Position numbers and translations under genes: made by a program
Part shown: one piece after another, positions 27,766 through 36,584 of the stretch
Numbering within the stretch: the stretch's first letter is position 1
How the letters are laid out: each line of letters starts with the position of its first letter
NCBI RefSeq assembly: GCF_937958065.1
Contig: NZ_CALFXI010000035.1
Location: forward strand, 47,216 to 111,215
Origin: an uncultured Steroidobacter sp.
Lineage (GTDB): Bacteria > Pseudomonadota > Gammaproteobacteria > Steroidobacterales > Steroidobacteraceae
Length of the DNA: 64,000 nucleotides
Direction of reading: 5' to 3'
The notes under the pieces: model-generated
Told to the model about the DNA's origin: nothing
What the model saw: only the letters and a program-made list of their open reading frames with translations
The model's database searches: none

Positions 27766-27779
27766 TGTTACCGGTAACA
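27766..27779. promoter_or_regulatory. LacI/GntR-type operator upstream of the dehydrogenase operon
   Basis: TGTTACCGGTAACA, a perfect 14-bp palindrome with a central CG step. It matches the known operator form of LacI-family gluconate regulators such as E. coli GntR/IdnR. It lies 70 bases before the start of the subunit 3 gene. Confidence 0.7.
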
Positions 27780-27839
27780 CCAGCGGGATACTAGGGCCAA
27801 GTCGGCGGTCGAGCAAGCAGCGCCTGCTCGCCCGGAGCT

Positions 27840-29111
27840 TCACTGAGGATAGGCAGAGCGATCGATCCGGACGCCGCGCAGATAGACGGCGGCAATGCGA
27901 CGAGTGTGGGTGATGGACTCGGTCGGATCCGCCTCCAGCACCAGCAGATCGGCCTGATAGCCCGGTTGAAGCGTTCCCACATCGGGCAAGCGCAGGAATG
28001 CGGCGGCCTCGCTGGTCGCCGCGACGATCGCCTGCGATGGCGTCATGCCGGCCGCGACCATATCTTCGAGCTCCATGTGCGCAGCCCACGGTGTGTTGCC
28101 CGCCGGGAAATCGAAACTCGTGTCGGTCCCCAGTACGATGCGTGCGCCTGCCGCCTTCATGCGCTGCAGATTCCGCGCCTGAATCAGAAACGCCTGGTGC
28201 TGTTCGGCGTTCGCAACGTTGCGTGACTGCGCCTTCGCAAGCTCGTCGGGCCGGAGCACCGGTGCAAGCCAACTCAGGTCCGCCACTTCACCGCGTGCGG
28301 TGAGATTCGGATTCAACACCAGCGACGGCCGCTCGCGAACCAGAGTCAGGAGCTCCTCGTCGACGTCTCGATCGCGCACGCTGTGCGCAAAGGCGTCGAC
28401 CCCGGCCCGCAGCAGGCCTTTGGCATCGTCCAGCGCATAAATATGAGCGGTGACGCGCAGCCCCGAGCGATGCGCGGTTTCGATCACCGCCCGATACAAC
28501 GGCGGTGCGAGCTTCTGTACGCTGCCGCGACGATCGTCGACCCAGACTTTGATCATGTCGACGCCGCGGTCGACGTTTTCCTGCACAGCCCGCCGGGCTT
28601 CCTGATCGGTCGTGACCCAGTACGGAGCGGTCTCGCGCCCGGGCTCGGGCGCCGTGATACCGCGTCCCGCCGTCAGCAACCGGGCCGCCCCTGGCAGCGG
28701 CTGCGCTCGCACCTCGAACGGGGCTGAAGCCGTGTCGACTCCGAGACTCAGTACCGTGCCGACGCCGAAGTAAGCCAGCCGACGCAGATCGGAAACCAAT
28801 GCCTCCCGCGGCTGATTGACGTGCACGTGAGTATCGATGAGCGCCGGCATCACCGTCTTACCGGCCAGATCGATACGCTGCGCAGTTGGCGGCACGGTCA
28901 CCTCGCCGGCTCGTCCGGCGGCCACGATTCGATCGCCGTCGATGATCAGCGTGGCATTCGGAATGGACGCTCGCCCGTCGCCCACGACCAAGCGCGCATT
29001 CTCGAACGCCACCGGCGCACCCGACGCCAGGCCCGCCGAGAGCGATAACGATCCGAGGATGGCAAGACCCCACGCACCTCGAATCAGGCGATCGGACATG
29101 TGCAATTTCAT
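27840..29111 (-). CDS. exported amidohydrolase (imidazolonepropionase-like)
   Basis: 423 residues with a signal peptide (about 1-31, ending LASGA). Metal-dependent hydrolase fold. Ligands visible: DTHVHV (HxH), Lys in MIKVWVDD, His in VTAHIYALD, His in FAHSVRD, and Asp in LGTDTSFDF. The C-terminus returns to the beta-sandwich with GTLQPGYQADLLVLEADP. This subgroup contains peptidases and lactam or ester hydrolases as well as deaminases; substrate unknown. It lies between the GFA gene (55 bases upstream) and the dehydrogenase operon. GGAG lies about nine bases before the ATG. Confidence 0.85.
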   Translation of the reverse strand: MKLHMSDRLIRGAWGLAILGSLSLSAGLASGAPVAFENARLVVGDGRASIPNATLIIDGDRIVAAGRAGEVTVPPTAQRIDLAGKTVMPALIDTHVHVNQPREALVSDLRRLAYFGVGTVLSLGVDTASAPFEVRAQPLPGAARLLTAGRGITAPEPGRETAPYWVTTDQEARRAVQENVDRGVDMIKVWVDDRRGSVQKLAPPLYRAVIETAHRSGLRVTAHIYALDDAKGLLRAGVDAFAHSVRDRDVDEELLTLVRERPSLVLNPNLTARGEVADLSWLAPVLRPDELAKAQSRNVANAEQHQAFLIQARNLQRMKAAGARIVLGTDTSFDFPAGNTPWAAHMELEDMVAAGMTPSQAIVAATSEAAAFLRLPDVGTLQPGYQADLLVLEADPTESITHTRRIAAVYLRGVRIDRSAYPQ

Positions 29112-29166
29112 TCAGGCGAACTCTCCGTGCAAACGACTTTGGTCTCCGGCGCCCCAGCGGCCATCG

Positions 29167-29562
29167 CTAGGGTTCTCCCGGAAGCTGTGGAAGTTGATCT
29201 GAGATATCAAACCAGGGCGATTTTGACGAGGTGTGCAGGTGGACTGTGGGACGGACCTGCGGGTCGTCGTCCAATGTGCCGCAACGTACGGAAACGCTAC
29301 CCGGTCTGGCGGCGGCCTCGCCATAGATCGGTGAGCCGCATTCCGAGCAGAAGCACCGATACTCCCTCGGACTCGATTCGTATGCCTTGAGGAACGAACG
29401 CCCCGTCACGATCACGAAGTCATCCGAGCGCACCAGCATGTTCGTGGCGAATGACGAGCCCGTCGCCTTGCGACACATGCCGCAATGGCAGTAGTACATG
29501 AGCTGCGGGCTGCCTCGAACCTCGTAGCCGACCCTACCGCACAAGCAGGAACCTCGAATCAT
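29167..29562 (-). CDS. GFA/CENP-V family zinc protein
   Basis: 131 residues of the family named after glutathione-dependent formaldehyde-activating enzyme. Zinc-binding cysteines are in GSCLCGRVGYEV, CHCGMCRKATG and CFCSECGSPIY. Function in this branch is usually unproven; small-molecule thiol adduct chemistry is one idea. ATG 29562 is chosen because AAGGAGG lies eight bases before it; a GTG three codons upstream overlaps that site. It follows the TIM-barrel gene by 55 bases. Confidence 0.88.
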   Translation of the reverse strand: MIRGSCLCGRVGYEVRGSPQLMYYCHCGMCRKATGSSFATNMLVRSDDFVIVTGRSFLKAYESSPREYRCFCSECGSPIYGEAAARPGSVSVRCGTLDDDPQVRPTVHLHTSSKSPWFDISDQLPQLPGEP

Positions 29563-29617
29563 GCTCGCCACCTCCTTCAGATGAGGAACGAGCTGGGAGC
29601 TGGAAAGCTCCGACGAG

Positions 29618-30529
29618 TCACAAGGCAGCGTCGATGGCCACGTACGACTCGATGCAGGCCCGCTCCCCCGCCCGGTTCGGCTGCCACGGGCCGTGCTCCA
29701 TGCCGAAGATGAAGTCGCGCCCGCTCTCCCGCATTCTGGTCGAGAGGTGCTGGAAGATGTTGGCGTAGTTCATTTCGCCGGTGCCCGGCCACAGCCGGCC
29801 CGGCACGTCGCCCATCTGGAAGTAGCCGATCTCGCTCCAGGTCTGGTCGATGCTTGCGATGATCGCTCCCTGGTTCTGCTGCAGGTGATACATGTCGAAC
29901 AGGATCTTGCAGGCCGGGCTGTTGACCGCTCGACAGATCTGATAGGCCTGATCGGCGGTCCGCAGGAACAGATCGGGCGAGTCGGCGAGCGGTTCGAGCA
30001 CCATCACCCGGTCCTCCCGCTCGAACACCTCGGCGCCCGCGCGCAGCACGTCGATCGCGTTGGCCGTCTGGATGCCGATCGGCAACTTGCGTTCGAACAC
30101 GCCCGGGACGACCGTCATCCAGCGGGCGTTGACGCGCTTGGCAACCTCGAGCGCATCCCGGCAGGCCCGGGCGAAAGTCGCGGGATTGTCCTTGTGCCCG
30201 GTCGTGAACAACCGGTTGTCGTTGCCCCCGACGGCGACGACGAACACGCCCATCGACATGCCGAGCTGTTCCAAAGTACGCGCGATCGTCGTCTGCGTGG
30301 CGACCGGCCGCTGCATCATTCCGTTATCTTCGAGCGCCGTGAACCCCTCGTCCGCCATGAACTTCAGCTGATCGACGATGCTCTCGCCCGCATGGCCCAC
30401 GAACTGCCCGAGGTGGGGAGCAAGCTTCAGCTTGAACTTGCGCTTCGGGGATGCGGCGAACAGCGGCGGCGTCGCCGCCAGTGCGGTGGCACTCAGAGTG
30501 GATTGCAACAGCGTACGGCGTGTAATCAC
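29618..30529 (-). CDS. exported TIM-barrel isomerase (hydroxypyruvate isomerase-like)
   Basis: 303 residues. The N-terminal TRRTLLQ followed by a hydrophobic stretch and a cut near FAA-SP is a Tat signal. The rest is an AP-endonuclease-2/xylose-isomerase-type barrel closest to the Hyi family: VLEPL, LFDMYHLQ, IGYFQMGDVPGRLWPGTGE and GMEHGP supply the metal ligands and active-site loop. It probably isomerises a small sugar or keto acid in the periplasm. It leads a minus-strand group with the GFA and amidohydrolase genes and has an operator-like palindrome 20 bases upstream. Confidence 0.85.
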   Translation of the reverse strand: MITRRTLLQSTLSATALAATPPLFAASPKRKFKLKLAPHLGQFVGHAGESIVDQLKFMADEGFTALEDNGMMQRPVATQTTIARTLEQLGMSMGVFVVAVGGNDNRLFTTGHKDNPATFARACRDALEVAKRVNARWMTVVPGVFERKLPIGIQTANAIDVLRAGAEVFEREDRVMVLEPLADSPDLFLRTADQAYQICRAVNSPACKILFDMYHLQQNQGAIIASIDQTWSEIGYFQMGDVPGRLWPGTGEMNYANIFQHLSTRMRESGRDFIFGMEHGPWQPNRAGERACIESYVAIDAAL

Positions 30530-30547
30530 GGGCTCACCCAGTTCATC

Positions 30548-30561
30548 TGTTAGCGTTAACT
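30548..30561. promoter_or_regulatory. second LacI-type operator, imperfect
   Basis: TGTTAGCGTTAACT, centred on CG like the site at 27766-27779 and symmetric at five of seven positions. It lies between the divergent isomerase-like and LuxR-type genes. Confidence 0.5.
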
Positions 30562-30631
30562 GTCGTTATAAATCATTGTGGCGCGCGGCGCTCGCCCGGA
30601 ACGCGCGGCTTTTGGCTAATATCCGCGACGC

Positions 30632-31792
30632 ATGCTGGAACGCTTCAACACATTAGTGCACCAGATCTACGAAGGTGCCACGGACAGCTCCGCTTGGGGT
30701 CGGATCATCTCGGGAATCGCGGAGTACCTGGATGCCGAAAAAGGCCTCCTGCTGACGCCTTTCGACGCCCCGGACAAAGGCGGCTTCATCTTTCCCCACG
30801 GCATCGGCCAACAGCACATCGCGCTGTGGAAGTCGCGGTATCTGCCGGAGGATCTCTGGGCGCGGCGGATCGTGGAGCGCAACCTCTTCTTCGAAGGCAA
30901 CGTGATCCTCGGGCGCGATATCGTCACCGACGAGGAACTGCTCGAATCCACGTGGTACCGCGAGTTTCTGGTGGAGATGGACATTTTTCAGTTCATCACC
31001 GGCATCGTGTTCGCATGGGGACGTCCGGACGTGCCGTCCACCGCCTGCCCCTTCTACCGCGGCGTGAATGCGTCGCCATTCGAAGAAGAGCATCGGCAAC
31101 GGCTGCGGCTGCTCGTGCCGCACATGTCGCGCTCACTGGGAGTGATGTTCAAGCTGCGCGACGCGCAGTTCCGGATCGCCGCTTCCCTGCAGGCGCTGGA
31201 TCGAATCCGGCAGGGCATCCTGCTGCTGGACGTGACCGGCAGCGTCTGCTTCGCAAATACGATGGCCGAACAGATTCTGCGGCAGCAGGATGGATTGAGA
31301 TTGATCGCAGCGGCAGGCGGCCATCGCACGCTGGGCACGGACGATCCGCTGGCGCAACCGCTACTGGAACGAGCACTCCGCTGCGGCATCTCGACGCTCG
31401 ACGGCGACGCCATTCACCTTGCGCAAACGGTCCTGATCCGCCGGCCGTCGGGCTCCACCAGCTACGTGGTGCAGGTGTCGTATCTGCCCGAGACGAACCC
31501 CTATCATCTGGGCGCGCAGACGCCGCGCGCCATCGTCTTCATCAAGGACGGCACGCTGCTCGCGCAACCCGAGGCCAGCATGCTTCAGCGTGTGTACGGC
31601 CTGACGCCCGCCGAAGCCCGCGCGGCGCTTGCGTTGTGCGACGGCGGCAGTCTCGATACCGTCGCCGCACAACTGAACATCAAGCTCAACACCCTCAAAA
31701 CGCATCTGAAGAGCATTTATCTCAAGACATCGGCGGATAACCGCGCGGCGCTGACCAAGCTCATGCTCTCCCTGTCCAACGGTCAGTTGTAG
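30632..31792 (+). CDS. LuxR-type (HTH) transcriptional regulator
   Basis: 386 residues. A C-terminal helix-turn-helix of the LuxR/GerE type occupies about 325-380: YGLTPAEARAALALCDGGS, then DTVAAQLNIKLNTLKTHLKSIY. The N-terminal part is a large sensor region without receiver-domain acids; the middle (about 190-240, GILLLDVTGSVCFANTMAE) looks PAS-like. The ligand is unknown. It is divergent from the isomerase-like gene, and its stop codon overlaps by ten bases with the 3' end of the converging lipoprotein gene. Confidence 0.88.
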   Translation: MLERFNTLVHQIYEGATDSSAWGRIISGIAEYLDAEKGLLLTPFDAPDKGGFIFPHGIGQQHIALWKSRYLPEDLWARRIVERNLFFEGNVILGRDIVTDEELLESTWYREFLVEMDIFQFITGIVFAWGRPDVPSTACPFYRGVNASPFEEEHRQRLRLLVPHMSRSLGVMFKLRDAQFRIAASLQALDRIRQGILLLDVTGSVCFANTMAEQILRQQDGLRLIAAAGGHRTLGTDDPLAQPLLERALRCGISTLDGDAIHLAQTVLIRRPSGSTSYVVQVSYLPETNPYHLGAQTPRAIVFIKDGTLLAQPEASMLQRVYGLTPAEARAALALCDGGSLDTVAAQLNIKLNTLKTHLKSIYLKTSADNRAALTKLMLSLSNGQL

Positions 31793-33666
31793 ATCGTCAT
31801 GAAGGCGCGCCGGAAGCCGTCGTACGTCACCACTCGCAGGCTGCGCCAGGTGATCGGCTCTTCCGGTGCGAACAGCGTGATGGTTTCGTTCAACACGCCC
31901 TCGGCAGAGCCGTGAGTCCACAAGTCGGCCTCCTGCCGCTCGTCGCTGGCCGTGCCGATGGTGAAGATCACATCCGCATACGTGTTCGGATTCATGCCGG
32001 TCGCGACGACGGACAAGTCGCCCCCCATGTAGCTCGCCAGCTCCGCAGCCGAGGCGGGCGAAGTGATGACGGGGAATGCGCTGCTCGCCTGAGCTTCGGC
32101 TGCCGTCAGCGGCCGATTGTCGATGTTCAGCACATACGCACCGTGAGCGAACGTTCCCGGCCTGTTGATGCCGCCAGGAAGGTTCACGCGGTTCCCTTCG
32201 CTGTCGAACGCCACGGCGACGTAAGCCGCATCCGCGGGAATTCCGGCGATCACCGCATCGCTCACCGGCTGAGTCTCCGCGCAGCTGCTCCCCATGACAT
32301 AGAAGTTGCTCGTCTGGCCATCGAGCGGCCACCAGCCGCCGAGCTCGGGACGGACATAGCGGATACCGGCCTGTGGCAGGCCCGGGCCGTGGACGACGAC
32401 CGAGGTAAACGGCACGCTGCCGTTGTTCGACGGATCGTAGTCTTCCATATAGAACTCGAGGCCGGTCGACGTACAGGTGCCGTACGCGCTCGAGCTGCGA
32501 ATGGCCATCACGTCGGCGGTCATCTCGATGACCTTGCGATCGCCATGCAGGCGCCACACCCCATCGACCCCTTTGCGCAGCTGGAAGCCGCGGATGCGAT
32601 CCATCTCACGTCCCTCGCCATCCTTCGCCGTGAAGTCGACGACGGCGAAGACGTTCGAGACGTCCGTGTAATCGATCTTCTTGATATCGACATCGGTGAA
32701 GGTGAGGCCGTCCGCGGACGGATCGCTCGACATCTCGGCCGCGAAATTGGCTGCGTTCTGATCCTCGAACAGGAAGCCGGCCGTCAGGACGGCTTCGATG
32801 TTCGCAGCCGGAGGCACACCGTCCGCGAACAGGGACGAGAAGTTCGCGAGGGCCCCTTTGATCAGCGTCACATCATCCGCAGCGTCGCTGACGCCCTGGG
32901 TGTCGGTCAGCTGCGGCGGGCTCGCCTCCCCTGCCGCGCTCACCTTCAGGTCGTCCTCGATCTGCTGCTGGGTGACGATGTTCGTGATGGTCGCCACCAG
33001 CGAATTGGCATCGACCGTGACGCGCAGGATGTCGAGCGCCGAGTCGAGCGCGCTTTGCAGCGGAGTGAACTGGGTGCGCAGCAGATCGACGCTGGCATCG
33101 ACGCCGAGCGCCTGCAGTACCGGCAGGAGCTTCTCTTTCAGTTTGGCGGCTTCCGCGTCGAGCGCCTCCTTGGCGATCCCGCCGAAGTTGCCCGCCTCGA
33201 AGTAATTGCTCGCGATCTGACCGGCGATGTTGTTGACGACCAGATCCGTCAGCTGGGTGACGTTGATGGTGCCGTTCACGTCGGCCGCGGCAGCGGCGGA
33301 ATGCACGACATATTCACGGCCGTTCGCCGTGCCCGCGGCTCGAAACACGAAAGGCGCGGTCATGCCCGTTACGTCTACCGAGTACGAGCCGTTCGTTCCG
33401 ATCTGCACGGTCCTGGTGGCGCCGAGCGCATCCTTGACCGTAACCGTGCCCACGAGCGGCGCGCCCACTGCAGCCACGCCGGAAAATGCACTGGCAGTCG
33501 GCGTGCCTGGCGGAGGATTCGACGGCGGACCACTGTTGGGGGGAGGCTGGTTCGAGCTCGGCGGCGCCGCCGATCCTGAACCTCCGCCACCGCCTCCGCA
33601 GGCGCTCAGCGTCAGACCCACCACGCCCGCCACGAGGGCCCGATTCAAATGCTTGAGCTCGAACAT
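31783..33666 (-). CDS. large lipoprotein of unknown function
   Basis: 627 residues. Signal peptide with lipobox LSAC (Cys at about 23) followed by six glycines and a Pro/Ser/Gly/Asn linker (about 24-60) of the kind that tethers a domain to the outer membrane. A carboxypeptidase-regulatory-like beta domain follows (GTVTVKDALGATRTVQIGTNGSYSVDV), then a helical region and a C-terminal beta-rich domain of about 250 residues that I do not recognise. GGAGGA lies nine bases before ATG 33666. The 20-bp palindrome 33741-33760 lies upstream. Its stop lies inside the end of the convergent LuxR-type gene. Confidence 0.8.
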   Translation of the reverse strand: MFELKHLNRALVAGVVGLTLSACGGGGGGSGSAAPPSSNQPPPNSGPPSNPPPGTPTASAFSGVAAVGAPLVGTVTVKDALGATRTVQIGTNGSYSVDVTGMTAPFVFRAAGTANGREYVVHSAAAAADVNGTINVTQLTDLVVNNIAGQIASNYFEAGNFGGIAKEALDAEAAKLKEKLLPVLQALGVDASVDLLRTQFTPLQSALDSALDILRVTVDANSLVATITNIVTQQQIEDDLKVSAAGEASPPQLTDTQGVSDAADDVTLIKGALANFSSLFADGVPPAANIEAVLTAGFLFEDQNAANFAAEMSSDPSADGLTFTDVDIKKIDYTDVSNVFAVVDFTAKDGEGREMDRIRGFQLRKGVDGVWRLHGDRKVIEMTADVMAIRSSSAYGTCTSTGLEFYMEDYDPSNNGSVPFTSVVVHGPGLPQAGIRYVRPELGGWWPLDGQTSNFYVMGSSCAETQPVSDAVIAGIPADAAYVAVAFDSEGNRVNLPGGINRPGTFAHGAYVLNIDNRPLTAAEAQASSAFPVITSPASAAELASYMGGDLSVVATGMNPNTYADVIFTIGTASDERQEADLWTHGSAEGVLNETITLFAPEEPITWRSLRVVTYDGFRRAFMTIYN

Positions 33667-33740
33667 CGCCAAAGATCCTCCCCATGCGGTTGTTTTCACC
33701 GCGACTGAGCAGGAGTCTAGGAATGCATCTGGTGACGCCA

Positions 33741-33760
33741 CCTCACCTGTTCAGGTGAGG
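33741..33760. promoter_or_regulatory. perfect 20-bp palindrome upstream of the lipoprotein gene
   Basis: CCTCACCTG, TT, CAGGTGAGG: nine-base arms with a two-base centre, about 75 bases before the lipoprotein start. The tight centre makes it a dimeric operator rather than a terminator. No regulator is identified. Confidence 0.65.
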
Positions 33761-33927
33761 GTTTGACAGGGTGTGACCGGCTGCACGCACGAATCGTCGC
33801 GATTGAGACGCGAATCACGCGGCGACGGATTGGTGGGAACAAGTCAACGGCGCGCGTGCGTCGTTTGCTTCATGAGCTTGACCACTGTCGTGAGACGGCG
33901 TTCAAAATGAGTCGCCTTCGGGAAGGG

Positions 33928-35832
33928 CTAGGCACTCACGCAGGCGCTGGCCCGGAGCACGCGCAGCTGCGAGCGCCACCATTTGAGGATGGCCAGCTCC
34001 AGCGTTCGCTGATCGAGCCCCGCCTCGTTCAGATTGTCTTCGCGCGAGCCGTGGCCGATGAAACGATCCGGGATGCCGCAGTTCAGCACCGGGATGCAGA
34101 TGCAATGCGCCTGCAGGCACTCGTTCACCGCGCTGCCGGCGCCGCCGGCGATGGCGTTCTCTTCCACCGTAACCAGGGCGCGATGCGTCTGGGCGAGCCG
34201 CAAGATCAGCTCCTCGTCGAGCGGCTTGACGAATCGCATGTTGATCAGCGTCAGGTCATGACGTTCGGCGATGCGTTCGCATAACGACACCATGGTGCCG
34301 AATGCCAGGACCGCCAGGCCGAGCCGGCCGATGCGCCGGGTCTGCGCCCGGCCGACAGGCAGCTCGGTCATCGTGTTTTCGACAGGCACTCCCGGGCCCG
34401 TGCCGCGTGGATAGCGCACGGCGGCGGGGCAGCCGCATCGAGTTGCCGTGTATAGCATCTGTCGGCATTCGTTCTCGTCCGCGGGGGCCATCACGACCAT
34501 GTTCGGGATACAGCGCAGATAACTCAGATCGTAGCTGCCCTGATGAGTCGCGCCGTCGCCGCCGACCAGCCCACCTCGGTCGATGGCAAACACCACGGGC
34601 AGAGACTGCAAGGCGACGTCGTGAATCAGTTGATCGTAGGCACGCTGCAGGAACGTGGAATAAATCGCCACCACCGGATGCCACTGCTCGCAAGCCAGCC
34701 CGGCCGCCAGCGTGACCGCGTGCTGCTCGGCGATGGCCACGTCGAAGTAGCGGTCCGGAAAGCGCTTCGAATACTCCACCAGGCCCGAACCTTCGCGCAT
34801 GGCCGGCGTAATCGCGACGATGCGTGGATCGGCTTCCGCCATGTCACACATCCAGCGGCCGAACACCTGTGAATAGGTCAGCCCCGGCGCCGGCTCCTTG
34901 AAGATCTCGCCGGTCTCGCGATCGAACTTGCCCGGCCCGTGCCACTTGATCGGATCGTTCTCGGCGGGCGCATAACCTTTGCCCTTCTGCGTGACCACGT
35001 GCAACAGCTGCGGTCCGCGCAGATCGCGCACGTTTCGCAATGTCGCCGTGAGCGCATCCACATCGTGTCCGTCCACCGGGCCAATGTAGTTGAAACCGAT
35101 CTCCTCGAAGATCGTCCCCGGCAACACCATGCCCTTCACGAACACCTCGGAGCGCCGTGCCAGCTCCCACGCGCTCGGCAGATTGCGCAGCACGCGCTTG
35201 CCACGCTCGCGCAGTTGCGAATACAACCGCCCCGACAGCAGGCTCGCGCAGTAGTTGGAGATCGCACCGACCGCTTCCGAAATCGACATCTCGTTGTCGT
35301 TAAGGATCACCAGCAGATCGAGGTCGGTCGCGCCGGCATGATTCAGCGCTTCGAAGGCGAGGCCCGCGCTCAGCGCGCCGTCGCCGATCACCGAGACGAT
35401 CTTGCGTTTCGAGCCGTCGAGCTGGGCGGCGATCGCCATGCCCAGCGCCGCGCTGATCGACGTGCTGGAGTGACCGACGCCGAAGGTGTCGAACTCGCTT
35501 TCCTGCCGGCCGGGGAACGGCAGCAGACCGCCCTTGTGGCGGATGGTGTGCAAGCGATCGCGCCGGCCGGTCAGCACTTTGTGGGGATACGCCTGGTGGC
35601 CCACGTCCCAGACGATTCTGTCCTCGGGCGTATCGAAGACGTAATGCAACGCGAGAGTGAGCTCGACCGTGCCGAGCCCCGCGGCGAAATGACCGCCCAT
35701 GCGGCTGACGGTCTCGATGAGAAATTCCCGCAGCTCAACGGCGAGCGCTCGCAGTTGTGTGGCTGGCAGTCGCCGCACGTCGGCCGGAGATTCGATCGTC
35801 GACAGCAGTGGAAAGCGCTCACCTGCGTTCAT
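33928..35832 (-). CDS. dxs: 1-deoxy-D-xylulose-5-phosphate synthase
   Basis: 634 residues, normal length. Condenses pyruvate and glyceraldehyde 3-phosphate with thiamine diphosphate, the entry step of the MEP isoprenoid pathway. Motifs: GHSSTSISAALGMA, the cofactor motif GDGALSAG ending at LNDNEMSIS, the catalytic-Glu region DVAIAEQHAVTLAAG, and RYPRGTGPG. It is the last gene of the idi-hpnH-hpnM-prenyltransferase-like-dxs unit, with its ATG overlapping the preceding stop (ATGA). A copy inside a hopanoid cluster suggests a dedicated precursor supply; a second housekeeping dxs may exist elsewhere. Confidence 0.96.
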   Translation of the reverse strand: MNAGERFPLLSTIESPADVRRLPATQLRALAVELREFLIETVSRMGGHFAAGLGTVELTLALHYVFDTPEDRIVWDVGHQAYPHKVLTGRRDRLHTIRHKGGLLPFPGRQESEFDTFGVGHSSTSISAALGMAIAAQLDGSKRKIVSVIGDGALSAGLAFEALNHAGATDLDLLVILNDNEMSISEAVGAISNYCASLLSGRLYSQLRERGKRVLRNLPSAWELARRSEVFVKGMVLPGTIFEEIGFNYIGPVDGHDVDALTATLRNVRDLRGPQLLHVVTQKGKGYAPAENDPIKWHGPGKFDRETGEIFKEPAPGLTYSQVFGRWMCDMAEADPRIVAITPAMREGSGLVEYSKRFPDRYFDVAIAEQHAVTLAAGLACEQWHPVVAIYSTFLQRAYDQLIHDVALQSLPVVFAIDRGGLVGGDGATHQGSYDLSYLRCIPNMVVMAPADENECRQMLYTATRCGCPAAVRYPRGTGPGVPVENTMTELPVGRAQTRRIGRLGLAVLAFGTMVSLCERIAERHDLTLINMRFVKPLDEELILRLAQTHRALVTVEENAIAGGAGSAVNECLQAHCICIPVLNCGIPDRFIGHGSREDNLNEAGLDQRTLELAILKWWRSQLRVLRASACVSA

Positions 35833-36572
35833 CGCGGCCCCCCGTTCGCGTCGCGCTCGGCGAGCCAGTGTGTGACCCGACGCAGCGCTTCGGCCTGCTC
35901 ACCCCGGCGCGGCAGCACCGCGTAGGCGTCCGACCATGACAGCGCCAATGCCCGTTCGAAATCTGCGAGCAGTGCCGTCACCTTCCTGCCCGGCGGCCTG
36001 CGCCGGCAGGCGATCGCAAGCCGCACGCCGGCGCGATAATGCAATCGATTTGCCTGGCCCGGGCAATCCGCAGTAGAGGCGGCTTGTTCACTCACCGACG
36101 CGAGCACCGCGGCGACCTGCAACCGCATCTTCGCAGTCAGCCGCAAGCCGGGATCGACGCAGATCAGATTGAAGGCCAGCGGCGGCAACGAATCACCGAC
36201 CAGCAACATGGTCGGCTCGTCATAGATCTGTAGCGCCGGATGCGATGCCGGCTGATCTCGTGCCAGCGCCGGCAGCGTCCGGTGCACTTCGACGAACAGA
36301 TGCAACAGCTCCAGCGCACAGGCAGCGGCTTCGATCTGCTCCTCGCGCAACCCCATGGTCCGGCCGACGGCGAACATCAGAATCGGATGGCTGCGCTCTT
36401 CGCGATCCAGCACCCAGCTGCGCAGTGCCGTGTGCAATCGTGCAGGAGTCTGATCGGCGGCCGGCAAGCGTCGGGCGAGCGCGATGTGCATCCGCTGCTG
36501 CCATGCGTTCAACTGTGCCGCGAACGAGCCGGTGGAAGTGAGCCGGGAGCGCTGGAGACTTGCACGCGGCAT
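35829..36572 (-). CDS. degenerate polyprenyl synthetase-like protein, probably not catalytic
   Basis: 247 residues, about 50 shorter than a typical farnesyl or geranylgeranyl diphosphate synthase. Family features remain: the helix ALELLHLFVEVH, YDEPTMLLVGDSLPPLAFNL (normally PTxLLxGDxLxxLAF), and remnants of GQA and KTG (GQANRLHYRAG). Both Asp-rich motifs are broken: the first reads HRTLPALARD in place of HDDLPxMDxD, and the second reads SDAYA in place of DDxxD. Without them, magnesium-diphosphate binding should fail. Kept in frame in the operon, 12 bases after hpnM and overlapping dxs, it may be a regulatory partner of an active synthase or a decaying gene. Confidence 0.75.
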   Translation of the reverse strand: MPRASLQRSRLTSTGSFAAQLNAWQQRMHIALARRLPAADQTPARLHTALRSWVLDREERSHPILMFAVGRTMGLREEQIEAAACALELLHLFVEVHRTLPALARDQPASHPALQIYDEPTMLLVGDSLPPLAFNLICVDPGLRLTAKMRLQVAAVLASVSEQAASTADCPGQANRLHYRAGVRLAIACRRRPPGRKVTALLADFERALALSWSDAYAVLPRRGEQAEALRRVTHWLAERDANGGPR

Positions 36573-36584
36573 GCTCGGACATCC

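Noticed and set aside
31912..33579. 555-codon plus-strand frame opposite the large lipoprotein
   Set aside because: The minus-strand frame has a lipobox, binding site and domain structure; the plus frame is a shadow.
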